25,727 nucleotides of DNA from an uncultured Fibrobacter sp. (GTDB lineage: Bacteria > Fibrobacterota > Fibrobacteria > Fibrobacterales > Fibrobacteraceae): the NCBI GenBank assembly GCA_934700345.1, contig CAKUXP010000032.1:1-25727 (forward strand), in the 5' to 3' direction. Below the pieces are notes generated by a model. It had not been told where the DNA came from, did not search any database, and was given only the letters and a program-made list of their open reading frames with translations. A program made the position numbers and the translations under genes. Shown in pieces: positions 8,220-16,260 of the stretch; within the stretch, counting starts at the first letter, position 1; each line of letters opens with the position of its first letter.

Positions 8220-9947
8220 TCAAAAATAGACGCCCTTGGAAAAATTTTCCTTTCGACATGCGGAATGGCACGTTCCGGAAACATCGTAAACACACGCGCG
8301 CCCGTTTTCCCGAGCAGCCCTTTCTTTTCGGGCATTTTTTTTCACGATCGGCAACGGAATTTCAGCAGCGGAACAGCCTTCGCGATAAACGCTTGAAATA
8401 TCGAACGCAACCAGATCGATATTCGGTCCGCCTTCGGAGGTAACAGATTTCATCCTGAAATCAAACGGAAGCGCATCGACCCATACGTTTTCGATCACAA
8501 CCGAATCCCAGACATCCCAGCTTCCCGTCGGGGGAAACTCCGCTTCATAGGTTCCCGCATCAACCGTTATTTTCATCGGTCGCGCTGCGAATCCGCCATT
8601 TGCATAGCGAATCATTAATTTTGCATTGGATGCAGACTGCTCCGAGACAAGCTTCAAGAGGAAATCGCTCGAATCCGAGTTTTCCACGTTGAAAAATCCC
8701 TGTCCCGTAAAATTCTCGTGATTGGCATCGGTCGTTCCGATTCCCCGGTCCGGGAAAGCGGCATCGACCGGAGACTTCCAGTCCAAAGTCGCCTCTAAAG
8801 CGGAACAGGCATCATTTACACTGCTTGAACTTTGAGGCAAAGACGCGGAGCTTGAACTTTTTAACAAAGGAAGTTCCTCCGCATCGTGAGCGATCGGCGA
8901 ACAGGCTTCGCCGCCATCAAAAATCGCCGTATAGGTCGCATTCCGATAAAGCGATGGGGCGCCGTAAAAATTCGAATCGTTCGAAACAACGTTACAGTCG
9001 TCATCGACCCAATGCAGGAATTTTCGTCCAAAACTGGAAGGGCTTACGTGAAGCGTAAGCGGTGCGCCTCCCGGCAAATTCTGGACGTGGGAAATGAGTC
9101 CGCCTTCAAGCGAAATATTCGCGCGAGCCGTTACCGCATAACGGGGCTTTGCCGCGGACAAGAGATCGAGAAGTTGCGACTTGACATCCGCAGAAAGGTA
9201 ATCCGCCTTCGCATTTTCCGAAAGCTCTTCGAGAATCCACTGGGCATGGGCAAGCGATCCGGATTCCTGAAAATGCGTTACGCCGTCATTAACAACTCCC
9301 GCCGGATAGTTCGGGTATTCACCGGGCAAAAAATACTTGAAGAAGTAGCGGGAAATATAGTCTGCCAGTTGGTCTTGGTGGAAACGGTAGGACTTGAAAT
9401 TCAAATCGACAAAAGGAATCCGGTGGCGCCTGGCGAGCGTTTCCATCAGTTTCCGAACATCGTATTCCGACTTTGTCGAAAGATCCGTGGAAAACACGTT
9501 TCGCGGATATGTATTCATCATCATCGGGGAAATCAATACGGGAACGGCTCCCCAGCTTTTCGCCTTTTCCAAGTAGGATTCCAGCCAGAAATCCAGGGAA
9601 TCGAAAGGAACTTCGCGAGCCTTTTGCCCAAAATAGCGGTCGTTGTGACCGAACTGGATAAAGAGGAAATCGCCTTCCTTGACAAGTCCGTCCAAGGCAT
9701 CAAGCCGTCCTTCTTCGATAAAGGTTTTGGAGCTTCTGCCGCCGATCGCCGCATTGTAGACGTCCACCTTCGAAGCATCGAAGAAGTTCGAGAGGACCTG
9801 CCCCCAGCCCGTTTGCGGGTAGGCGCTAGATTTGTAAGAAGCGACCGTGGAATCCCCGACGATGTAGATTGTCCTCGATCGGACCGTCCCAATTGAAAAC
9901 GACGTGATTGCACACAAAATAACGAAAAGAAGCGTCAACTTTTTCAT
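8220..9947 (-). CDS. Secreted SGNH acetylesterase 2 (CE12-type, rhamnogalacturonan acetylesterase-like) with CBM
   Basis: A 575-residue secreted esterase expected to remove acetyl groups from pectin (rhamnogalacturonan-I). It has a signal peptide at 1-24. The SGNH core shows the nucleophile Ser33 in VGDSTV, block II NAAIGGRSS at 65-73, block III QFGHND at 98-103, and Asp221/His225 in NDGVTHFQ. A small beta-rich module follows (about 270-345, similar to one in acetylesterase 1), then a Ser-rich linker and a CBM6/35-like module (about 385-518: FTGQGFFNVEN, IRYANGG, GGPNIDLVAFD). The final 55 residues begin like the sorting tail of its two neighbours (ACVYDVSG) but stop at KGVYF, where the others run on for 15-20 residues. 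The ATG follows AGGA and lies 8 bases after the upstream stop: last gene of the pectin operon. Substrate is inferred from context. Confidence 0.88.
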   Translation of the reverse strand: MKKLTLLFVILCAITSFSIGTVRSRTIYIVGDSTVASYKSSAYPQTGWGQVLSNFFDASKVDVYNAAIGGRSSKTFIEEGRLDALDGLVKEGDFLFIQFGHNDRYFGQKAREVPFDSLDFWLESYLEKAKSWGAVPVLISPMMMNTYPRNVFSTDLSTKSEYDVRKLMETLARRHRIPFVDLNFKSYRFHQDQLADYISRYFFKYFLPGEYPNYPAGVVNDGVTHFQESGSLAHAQWILEELSENAKADYLSADVKSQLLDLLSAAKPRYAVTARANISLEGGLISHVQNLPGGAPLTLHVSPSSFGRKFLHWVDDDCNVVSNDSNFYGAPSLYRNATYTAIFDGGEACSPIAHDAEELPLLKSSSSASLPQSSSSVNDACSALEATLDWKSPVDAAFPDRGIGTTDANHENFTGQGFFNVENSDSSDFLLKLVSEQSASNAKLMIRYANGGFAARPMKITVDAGTYEAEFPPTGSWDVWDSVVIENVWVDALPFDFRMKSVTSEGGPNIDLVAFDISSVYREGCSAAEIPLPIVKKNARKERAARENGRACVYDVSGTCHSACRKENFSKGVYF

Positions 9948-9955
9948 CGGAATTC

Positions 9956-11770
9956 CTATCTGAGCTGCAAAAAATTCGACTGCAAAACGTGGTTTTCATA
10001 CGAAACGACCAGCCGATAGATTCCCGGAGCAAGGTTTCCGACAGAGATTTCGGAAACACCTTTCGGCATCCACTTTTCCTCCGAAAAAAGCAGTCTTCCG
10101 GACAAGTCAAACACTTGAATCTTGGCAAGTCCGGCGGACGGGACCGTCAAGTTTTTCCCGCTTAGGAGATTTTCCCGCAAAGCCAGCGCCTTTTGAATCG
10201 CGGTCGTTGAATCCGTCTCTTGGCAATCGAAACCCTTGCGACAGACGCCAGGGAGGCTGAAACCAAAAGCATCGATGTTCGGTCCGCCATCAGACGTAGC
10301 CGAGATGAATTTCAAGGTTTCCTCGCCATTTGCCAAATCGATATTTACCCAGGCGGTATCCCAGCGCGACCAGCTTCCCGTCGAAGGGAATTCCACCAGG
10401 TAATCATGGTCGAGATAGACGTTCAGCGTCCGCGGCGAAGATCCTCCGTTTGCATAGATGATTGCAAGCGTCACATAGCCCGCCGACGGGAAAACCATCC
10501 GATACGCGGCAAATGTATTCAGTGCGTTGTCAAAATTCCAGTAACCGTTCCCCGTAAATCCCGGATTGGAATTTTCGCTCCAGCCGATATTAAACGAGTC
10601 CGGTTCAACCGAAGCGTCAAACCATTTTTGAATCGCCTTGTTAAAGCTTTCAAGCGTATCTTCAGCCATTCCCTCCGATGGCGTAACGCCTTCAATTCTT
10701 CGCGGAGTCCCCGACGGAAAACTTTTCAAGGATTCCCCGCTTCCCGCATAGAGTTCCGGGGAGCCCCCACCATAGACCGCCGTATATTGCGTCGAAGCGT
10801 TCTGCATTGGAAAGGTACAGATATATTCGGAATTGACCGTTTTTTCTACATTTCCAACCCGTTCGCCTTTTCCGTCAAACCATCCCAGAAAGACACGACC
10901 TTTCCTTGGAATCGTTTTGAGCGTCACCGTCATTCCCGCCGGGTAGTAGGAAGAAATCGTCGTTGCCGAATCGGCGCCTTCGGGACTGACTTTCACTTTC
11001 AGCGAATACATCGGAGCGAGATTTTCGGACAGTTCTCGGACACTTGCATCCGAATGGACGCGCATCTGTTCCGTCATGATGCGCCCAAAGACCTCTGCGC
11101 CATTTTGCTGCAAGTGCAAATTGTCTCCATTGCCATTTAAATAGGTGGCATATTCCGCAGGATCGAGAAACATGTTCACAAAACGAAGCGCATAGAACTG
11201 TCCTACGGAAAGAAGATAGTTTCTCGAAAGCGTATCCATGTCGATAAGAGGGAGTCGGAGCGATGCGGCGATTTCGCGGGCTCGAATCGGGTAACCGTGG
11301 TAAGATTCGTAGATAGAATCCGGAATGGAAACCGCAGACGAAGAATAACGGAAATCGCTCCGACGAACGGGATTTACAATAATCGGATGGGCGCCTTTCT
11401 TTAAGGCTTCTTTTGCCATTGCGCTCGTCGCCGTTACAAAATCCGCCTCGTTGCTGTAAGTGCGGTCATTTATCCCGAACTGGATGATGACAAAATCCCC
11501 GGCTTCCAGCAGGGCAAGAATTTCCGGCCAGAACTTTTGGTAATATCCCATGGCGTAGGTTCCCCCGGCACCCTTGTTTACGACGGACACCGCATCGGAA
11601 TTCCAGAAAAATCCGAACTCCTGACCGATTCCGCGCTTCGGATAATAGCCTTCATTCCAGTCCTGCATTGTCGAATCCCCGCACAGGTAAATTTTGACCT
11701 TGGCGGACGACGGCTGAAAAGCCAAGAAGATAAAGAGGACAAGGAGAAGAAGTTTTTCCTTTTGACGCAT
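9956..11770 (-). CDS. Secreted SGNH acetylesterase 1 (CE12-like) with CBM and sorting tail
   Basis: A 604-residue secreted protein paralogous to the gene that follows it. The signal peptide ends near SSA at 21-23. The SGNH core has Ser33 in CGDSTM, NKGAGGT as block II, QFGIND as block III, and GDNLHL as the Asp-x-x-His pair. Next come an InlB-like small beta module (about 265-345, with VFLGWFDGKG), a CBM6/35-like module (about 395-520: NPGFTGNGYWNF, IIYANGGSS, DGGPNIDAFGF) and a C-terminal tail with VFDLSGRLL and NLAPGIYRLVV, the pattern of Por/type IX-like sorting domains. I chose ATG 11770 over TTG 11794, since AGGGA sits 7 bases upstream and the longer start would overlap the lyase gene. 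It is probably a pectin acetylesterase acting with the lyase; the exact acetyl ester is unknown. Confidence 0.87.
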   Translation of the reverse strand: MRQKEKLLLLVLFIFLAFQPSSAKVKIYLCGDSTMQDWNEGYYPKRGIGQEFGFFWNSDAVSVVNKGAGGTYAMGYYQKFWPEILALLEAGDFVIIQFGINDRTYSNEADFVTATSAMAKEALKKGAHPIIVNPVRRSDFRYSSSAVSIPDSIYESYHGYPIRAREIAASLRLPLIDMDTLSRNYLLSVGQFYALRFVNMFLDPAEYATYLNGNGDNLHLQQNGAEVFGRIMTEQMRVHSDASVRELSENLAPMYSLKVKVSPEGADSATTISSYYPAGMTVTLKTIPRKGRVFLGWFDGKGERVGNVEKTVNSEYICTFPMQNASTQYTAVYGGGSPELYAGSGESLKSFPSGTPRRIEGVTPSEGMAEDTLESFNKAIQKWFDASVEPDSFNIGWSENSNPGFTGNGYWNFDNALNTFAAYRMVFPSAGYVTLAIIYANGGSSPRTLNVYLDHDYLVEFPSTGSWSRWDTAWVNIDLANGEETLKFISATSDGGPNIDAFGFSLPGVCRKGFDCQETDSTTAIQKALALRENLLSGKNLTVPSAGLAKIQVFDLSGRLLFSEEKWMPKGVSEISVGNLAPGIYRLVVSYENHVLQSNFLQLR

Positions 11771-11777
11771 CGCTTCC

Positions 11778-14375
11778 CTACTTTTTAACGACAAGTTTTG
11801 ATTGCATAATATCCGATGTTCCGAGCGAGACGCGGAGAAAGTAAATTCCGGGCGAAAGGTTCTTTTTATCTACCGGCAGCGCATTTGCCCCAGCCGAAAC
11901 CTTTGCCGACAGCGAGCAAACGAGCTTTCCCTGGGTATCATAGAGAGAGACTTTAGCCTTGCCCGAATAATTTGTGTATAATAATTCCCGTTCCATATCG
12001 TAAAAAGCTTTCCCGGCAAAATGATTTCTTAACGATGTCGCTTCCCCCGAATCCGGTTTCGCCCCGAATCTTTCGATAGCCGAGATGTCAAAAGCGAAGA
12101 CACAGATGTTCGGTCCGCCATCCGCCGACGTGGAGATCAGTTCCACATCGAAACTTCCACGGGGAAGTTCGACCTTGACCAGAACCGTATCCCAGACGTC
12201 CCAGCCAGAATTCGAAAAACGCACCGGATAGATATTTTCTCCGACGCGAACATTCATCCGGCGATCTCCCGTTCCACCGTTCGCATAGACCAAAGCTAGA
12301 GTCGCCGCGGTATCGGAGGAAGAAATCATCCGGTAGCGCGCAAAGGATCCCAGTTTATTTTCAAAGTTGTAGTAGGCCTTTCCCAAAAATCCCGGATGTT
12401 CCGTTTCAACGAATCCTCCGCTAGCAGAATCCGGTTCGGACGCTTCGAAGGATTTCACAAACTCCATGGAACTCGGCACGGCTTCTTGCGGCGAAACCAC
12501 AAAGATGTCCGGTTGTACCAGATTTTTCCCGACACGGTCCGGCAGATAGTAGCCTAGATGCGGAGGCTGGTTGTAGGCGACGTTTTGCCAGGCGACGCTT
12601 TCCCGATAATGGCGATCGTGCATCAGCGTGTACACCCGGTGAGGCGTTTCGAAAAGCGTCGCGACGATGTTTACGACCGAAGAATCCAAACTGCTCCTGA
12701 CGATAAATTCTTCGCGAAAATCCCCAAAAATGTCTGCGGAAATACACGGATTCGCCTTTGTGTAATTGTTCAGCGTCGAATTGTTGATCTTGTAGATGTT
12801 CAAAATCCGGTCGATTCTCTGCGCGGAAGAATTCCATTTCTCCAGTTTCCCGCCGGAACCGCCACCGCCAGTCGCATCAAGCAGTTCATCTTGTAAATCC
12901 CCGTCCCAATAAATCCGGAAATTAATCGACGGCTTAACCGAGGAAAGAAGTTCGCCCTTTACCGTGCGAATGCCTCCGCTCGTCATGCTCCACATTTCAA
13001 ATCCGCGATTCGTCGAATCGATATCGGCGGCAAGCCCGCGCCCGTTATCCACTCCGGTTTGCGCCGTTCCCCAAATGACCTTGCCGTCTGGCGAGCGAAA
13101 CTCTTCCGTATAGACGTTATCCTTTTCCTCGTGGACATCATAGACCTCAAGCCCGGGCGAATCGGGATCCATGTCGGAGAGATGCAGCGCATCGCCATGC
13201 CCAAAACCAGTCCGGTAGCGAAGCGTTCCGTCGTGATTTACCGCCGCGGATCCAAAAACGATTTCGTCAAAGCCGTCACCGTCTAGGTCTCCGACCGAGA
13301 TGTTGTGGTTTCCTTCGCCAAAAATTCCAACGCCTTCCGCATTTCCGGCATGGAGCCACCTTTCCTTTAGGCTTTTCCCGTCAAAGTCAAACGCGGCCAT
13401 ATACGCAGCCGCATAGTATCCGCGGGTCATGACAAGGCTTGGGTGCACTCCGTCTAGATAGGCGACAGCCCCGAGCATCCGTTCCGAGCGATTTCCCCAG
13501 GTATCGCCCCAGAGCGTCGTTACATTGCGGCCCGGGACATAATCGATCGTGGCGAGAGCCGCCCCGTCCTTTCCGCGAAAAACCGTCAGGAATTCGTTTC
13601 CTGTCAGAATGCGCCCAGCGGAGTTTCTGTAATCCGCAGCGGAATTTCCGATTACATTTCCAAGTCCATCGACCGTTCCGTCCGATGTTTTCATCGCGAT
13701 TTCCGCAAAGCCGTCGCCATCCAAGTCATAGACCAAGAATTGTGTATAATGCGCGCCAGCCCGGATATTTTTTCCGAGGTCTATCCGCCAGAGCTTCTTA
13801 CCGTTTAGCTTGTACGCATCGATATAGACATTTCCCGTATAGCCGTTTTCCGAGTTGTCCTTGGAATTCGAAGGATCCCACTTCACGACAAGTTCGTATT
13901 CCCCGTCGCCGTCCAAATCCCCGACGCTCATGTCGTTCGGCGTGTAGGAACATGTGGAACCATCGGGCATCGTCAATGTAGCGGGCCTATCTAGTTGAAC
14001 CGTCTTGAAAGCTGCCGCCCCGTAACTGTCCTTGTAGTAATTGTCCAGAGTGACCGCTGCCTGCGAAACGTTCCCGTTTTCGTCTTTTAGCGAATAGACG
14101 CTAGAAACGGAACCCGATACGTCCCGATAACATGTCGAAGCCTTTCCGGGAATTTTCACAAGATCCTTTCCATCCCGGAAAAGCGTAAAGCTTGCCGTCG
14201 GCAGATCCGTTCCTAGTAAGCGCCAGCATACAAAAGTTCCCGTTCCCGCATTCGCGACAGACAGCCCGCGACCGAGTTTTTCCATCTGGGAAGCGGCAAA
14301 GGCCTCTCTCCACGCCCCCGCAAAAACCAGAGCGACCGCGACGAAGAAAAAAATTCGATTTTTAGCCAATTCCAT
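11778..14375 (-). CDS. Secreted rhamnogalacturonan lyase (PL11 family) with CBM and sorting tail
   Basis: An 865-residue secreted enzyme of polysaccharide lyase family 11 (YesW/YesX type), which cleaves the rhamnose-galacturonate backbone of rhamnogalacturonan-I by beta-elimination. It has a signal peptide at 1-28 (AFA before the cut). The N-terminal LGRGLSV and FVCWRLLGTD motifs are typical of the family. The propeller carries calcium-loop sequences DLDGDGEYE near 153, DLDGDGFAE near 217 and DLDGDGFDE near 363, and HVNQPPHLGYY-type sequence appears here as YNQPPHLGYY. The catalytic part ends around 640. It is followed by a CBM6/35-like module (about 660-775: ALVYANGG, GGPNICVFAFD) and a tail with VSLYDTQGKLV and LSPGIYFLRV. 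The ATG follows AAAGGAG at good spacing. First gene of the three-gene pectin operon; the next gene starts 7 bases after its stop. Confidence 0.93.
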   Translation of the reverse strand: MELAKNRIFFFVAVALVFAGAWREAFAASQMEKLGRGLSVANAGTGTFVCWRLLGTDLPTASFTLFRDGKDLVKIPGKASTCYRDVSGSVSSVYSLKDENGNVSQAAVTLDNYYKDSYGAAAFKTVQLDRPATLTMPDGSTCSYTPNDMSVGDLDGDGEYELVVKWDPSNSKDNSENGYTGNVYIDAYKLNGKKLWRIDLGKNIRAGAHYTQFLVYDLDGDGFAEIAMKTSDGTVDGLGNVIGNSAADYRNSAGRILTGNEFLTVFRGKDGAALATIDYVPGRNVTTLWGDTWGNRSERMLGAVAYLDGVHPSLVMTRGYYAAAYMAAFDFDGKSLKERWLHAGNAEGVGIFGEGNHNISVGDLDGDGFDEIVFGSAAVNHDGTLRYRTGFGHGDALHLSDMDPDSPGLEVYDVHEEKDNVYTEEFRSPDGKVIWGTAQTGVDNGRGLAADIDSTNRGFEMWSMTSGGIRTVKGELLSSVKPSINFRIYWDGDLQDELLDATGGGGSGGKLEKWNSSAQRIDRILNIYKINNSTLNNYTKANPCISADIFGDFREEFIVRSSLDSSVVNIVATLFETPHRVYTLMHDRHYRESVAWQNVAYNQPPHLGYYLPDRVGKNLVQPDIFVVSPQEAVPSSMEFVKSFEASEPDSASGGFVETEHPGFLGKAYYNFENKLGSFARYRMISSSDTAATLALVYANGGTGDRRMNVRVGENIYPVRFSNSGWDVWDTVLVKVELPRGSFDVELISTSADGGPNICVFAFDISAIERFGAKPDSGEATSLRNHFAGKAFYDMERELLYTNYSGKAKVSLYDTQGKLVCSLSAKVSAGANALPVDKKNLSPGIYFLRVSLGTSDIMQSKLVVKK

Positions 14376-14403
14376 CGAGTCTCCTTTGATGAGGATTTTC
14401 CAA

Positions 14404-14426
14404 ATATTTCGCCCGGTTTGAAATAT
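14404..14426. promoter_or_regulatory. Inverted repeat in the leader of the pectin operon
   Basis: A perfect 7-bp inverted repeat, ATATTTC and GAAATAT, with a 9-base GC-rich spacer, 29 bases ahead of the lyase start codon. The region further upstream (14427-14498) is very AT-rich and must hold the operon promoter, but I could not settle on one -35/-10 pair. The repeat could be an operator or an mRNA hairpin. Confidence 0.35.
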
Positions 14427-14498
14427 CCTATGGGAAAATAAACTTTAATATTGTTTTTTGAAGATACAAAAAAAACAAGTGAAGTCCAGAGACAACGC

Positions 14499-16181
14499 TT
14501 AACGGAGAATCGCTTCCGGGACAGGCCAACGCACCGTCGGATTCTGGTTCTTAAACGAGGCGGAAATCCACGCCGGAGAACGCGTTTCGCGGCTCACATG
14601 AAACTCGTCGATAATTCCCTTGAAGTAATGTGTCACCAGGTCCGTCGGATCGCTCGCCGGATAGACCAGCTTCCCGATGACAAGAAGGCTGTCCGTCACC
14701 CGAACCGCTTCGCTCTTCCCGACCCGCGGTGTAGAAGCGGCAAGCGTTCCGTCCACATAGAGAGAAGCTCCGTTCGAATCCTGGGCCACGACCAGCTGCG
14801 TCCATACATCCGCCTTCTCGACGGAATCCGTGTACCAGTATCGCGTCGAATTCGATGCGGAATCCAGGGGTTCATCCGCATAGACCTCGTAAAGCCAGCC
14901 TGTCCCTTTCAGATATTTCAGATTGTAGCCCGAAGCTCCCTTGCCAAAGACGACATGGGAAAGGCTCGTGTCCGCCAGCTTGACCCAGACGGAAAAGGTG
15001 ATTGGTTCCCGGAGCGTCACGTCAAAATCCCCGCCCGCCGAATTCGGAATCGTTACGGCCCCTTTTTTCCCGTCATAGAAAAATGCGCCGCCGACAACAG
15101 CCTCGCTTGCGATCGAAAGCGATTCCGGGTGAGCGTCGAAGCCGTTTCCCGTTGCATCCGTTGCCGAGGTTTCGTCTCCGTCAAAATGATAGGCTGCGAC
15201 AAACCCGTCCGAAAACACCCGGGAAGCGGAATCCGCAGACGGGGACTTCGCCCCTTCTTCGAAATAAAGATAAAGCGTATCTTGCGCACCTGCCCGGAGT
15301 TTCGGGATGCGGACCCAAAAAACAAAACGTTCCAGTTCAAAATCGGAATAGGAATTGTCGAGAGCGAGCGTATCGCCGCAGAGAACGGCAGTCCACGCTC
15401 CGCGAACGCGCTCCAGTCCGCGGAAATCAAAGTCCCCGGAATCTAGCCGGAGAGCCAACGGAAAACTCCGCAAATTTTCCGACAGGTCGATTCCCGAAGC
15501 CGTCATGTCCAGCGGGAAACGGAAAGCAAACGAAACCCTGTTTTCTTCGACATTCAAAGTCGAATCCGAAACGACCGTCACGCCCTTTTCCAAGGAAAGC
15601 GTATCGCCGCCATCCGAAACAAAGACAAGCGGCCACAGCGAATCCGCCGGAAGGGAATCCACAAAGATGTTTCCGAGTTTCACCGTTACGGGTCGGAGAA
15701 CCGTCGTTCCCGGAACATAGACCAACCCTTTTGTTCCATCCGCAAAGCCGTGCACCCCCAGCCGGACGCTCCCGACGTTTTCCAAGATGCCGTCCTGATC
15801 AACGGCAGAATCCGCCGAAGCGGAAAGCCCCATCAGCACGAACCGCTTCCCCGAAGCGGAATCAAACGCTTCGAGCGAGAATTTCCCCGCCGGCACGCGG
15901 CCAAACGCATAGCGTCCGAGCGAGTCCGTCACTCCGGTAAAGGAAGAATTCAGCGGGACTCCGTCCGCAGCGGAAAACTTCGCCGGCACCACGGAAACAA
16001 AGACAAAAGCCGCTGGAGATCCGTCCGAAAAGCGGAAAACTCCGGCGAGTTCCGGATTGCCGGATTCCGCGCTGTTCCCGAGCGAAGTTCTCGAATCCGT
16101 ACAAGCAAGCGCCAAAACAAAAAGCGAAAGAGAAAGGATTCGCCACAAAAAACCGCAAGATTTCTGTACTCCGTTTTGCAC
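14499..16181 (-). CDS. DUF2341 and LamG-type domain lipoprotein
   Basis: A surface or periplasmic lipoprotein of about 560 residues; function unknown, carbohydrate or cell-wall binding inferred from the folds. It opens with a hydrophobic segment ending LFVLALAC, a likely though imperfect lipobox, then a Ser/Gly stretch with SGNPELAGVFRFSDGSPA, typical of Fibrobacter lipoproteins, leading into a carboxypeptidase-regulatory-like beta domain (DSLGRYAFGRVPAG). A DUF2341-like region lies around 238-310 (FVFWVRIPKLRAG, DTLYLYFEEG), then a concanavalin/LamG-like domain around 325-520 (AAYHFDGDETSATDATGNG, ITFSVWVKL, KGIIDEFHVS). There is no in-frame ATG near the start. TTG 16211 falls inside a good promoter sequence, so GTG 16181 was chosen; TTG 16148 is also possible. 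It lies 79 bases after mnmG. Confidence 0.8.
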   Translation of the reverse strand: MQNGVQKSCGFLWRILSLSLFVLALACTDSRTSLGNSAESGNPELAGVFRFSDGSPAAFVFVSVVPAKFSAADGVPLNSSFTGVTDSLGRYAFGRVPAGKFSLEAFDSASGKRFVLMGLSASADSAVDQDGILENVGSVRLGVHGFADGTKGLVYVPGTTVLRPVTVKLGNIFVDSLPADSLWPLVFVSDGGDTLSLEKGVTVVSDSTLNVEENRVSFAFRFPLDMTASGIDLSENLRSFPLALRLDSGDFDFRGLERVRGAWTAVLCGDTLALDNSYSDFELERFVFWVRIPKLRAGAQDTLYLYFEEGAKSPSADSASRVFSDGFVAAYHFDGDETSATDATGNGFDAHPESLSIASEAVVGGAFFYDGKKGAVTIPNSAGGDFDVTLREPITFSVWVKLADTSLSHVVFGKGASGYNLKYLKGTGWLYEVYADEPLDSASNSTRYWYTDSVEKADVWTQLVVAQDSNGASLYVDGTLAASTPRVGKSEAVRVTDSLLVIGKLVYPASDPTDLVTHYFKGIIDEFHVSRETRSPAWISASFKNQNPTVRWPVPEAILR

Positions 16182-16189
16182 TTTCTTCA

Positions 16190-16218
16190 AATATATATCC
16201 AAAAATGACAAATGACAA
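16190..16218 (-). promoter_or_regulatory. Candidate promoter of the DUF2341/LamG lipoprotein gene
   Basis: On the minus strand TTGTCA (16218-16213) and TATATT (16195-16190) are separated by 17 bases. Each differs from the sigma-70 consensus at one position. Transcription would begin near 16183, which argues against the longer TTG start of the downstream gene. Confidence 0.5.
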
Positions 16219-16250
16219 AAAAAGAATCTTCGCGTTATCCATGGACAACG
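16217..16250 (-). terminator. Possible terminator after mnmG
   Basis: On the minus strand CGTTGTC and GATAACG pair (one G-U) around a CATG loop (16250-16233), with a run of seven T at 16223-16217. About nine bases separate stem and T run, longer than usual, so this is a weak candidate. Confidence 0.3.
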
Positions 16251-16260
16251 GGTTTTCGGA

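Noticed and set aside
8190..8222. Reading acetylesterase 2 past its stop in another frame to recover a normal tail
   Set aside because: The alternative frame adds only about eight residues (ERFVSET) before another stop and does not restore the neighbour-like tail ending.
7856..8229. Two plus-strand frames in the intergenic region, both containing a P-x-x-LNV-x-x-SKF peptide
   Set aside because: The shared peptide comes from the 24-base DNA repeat. The frames lack ribosome sites and overlap each other.
15862..16248. Alternative frame starting at ATG 16242 (MDNAKILF) with a hydrophobic start, overlapping the lipoprotein gene
   Set aside because: It soon loses protein-like composition, while the chosen frame carries clear lipoprotein, DUF2341 and LamG features.
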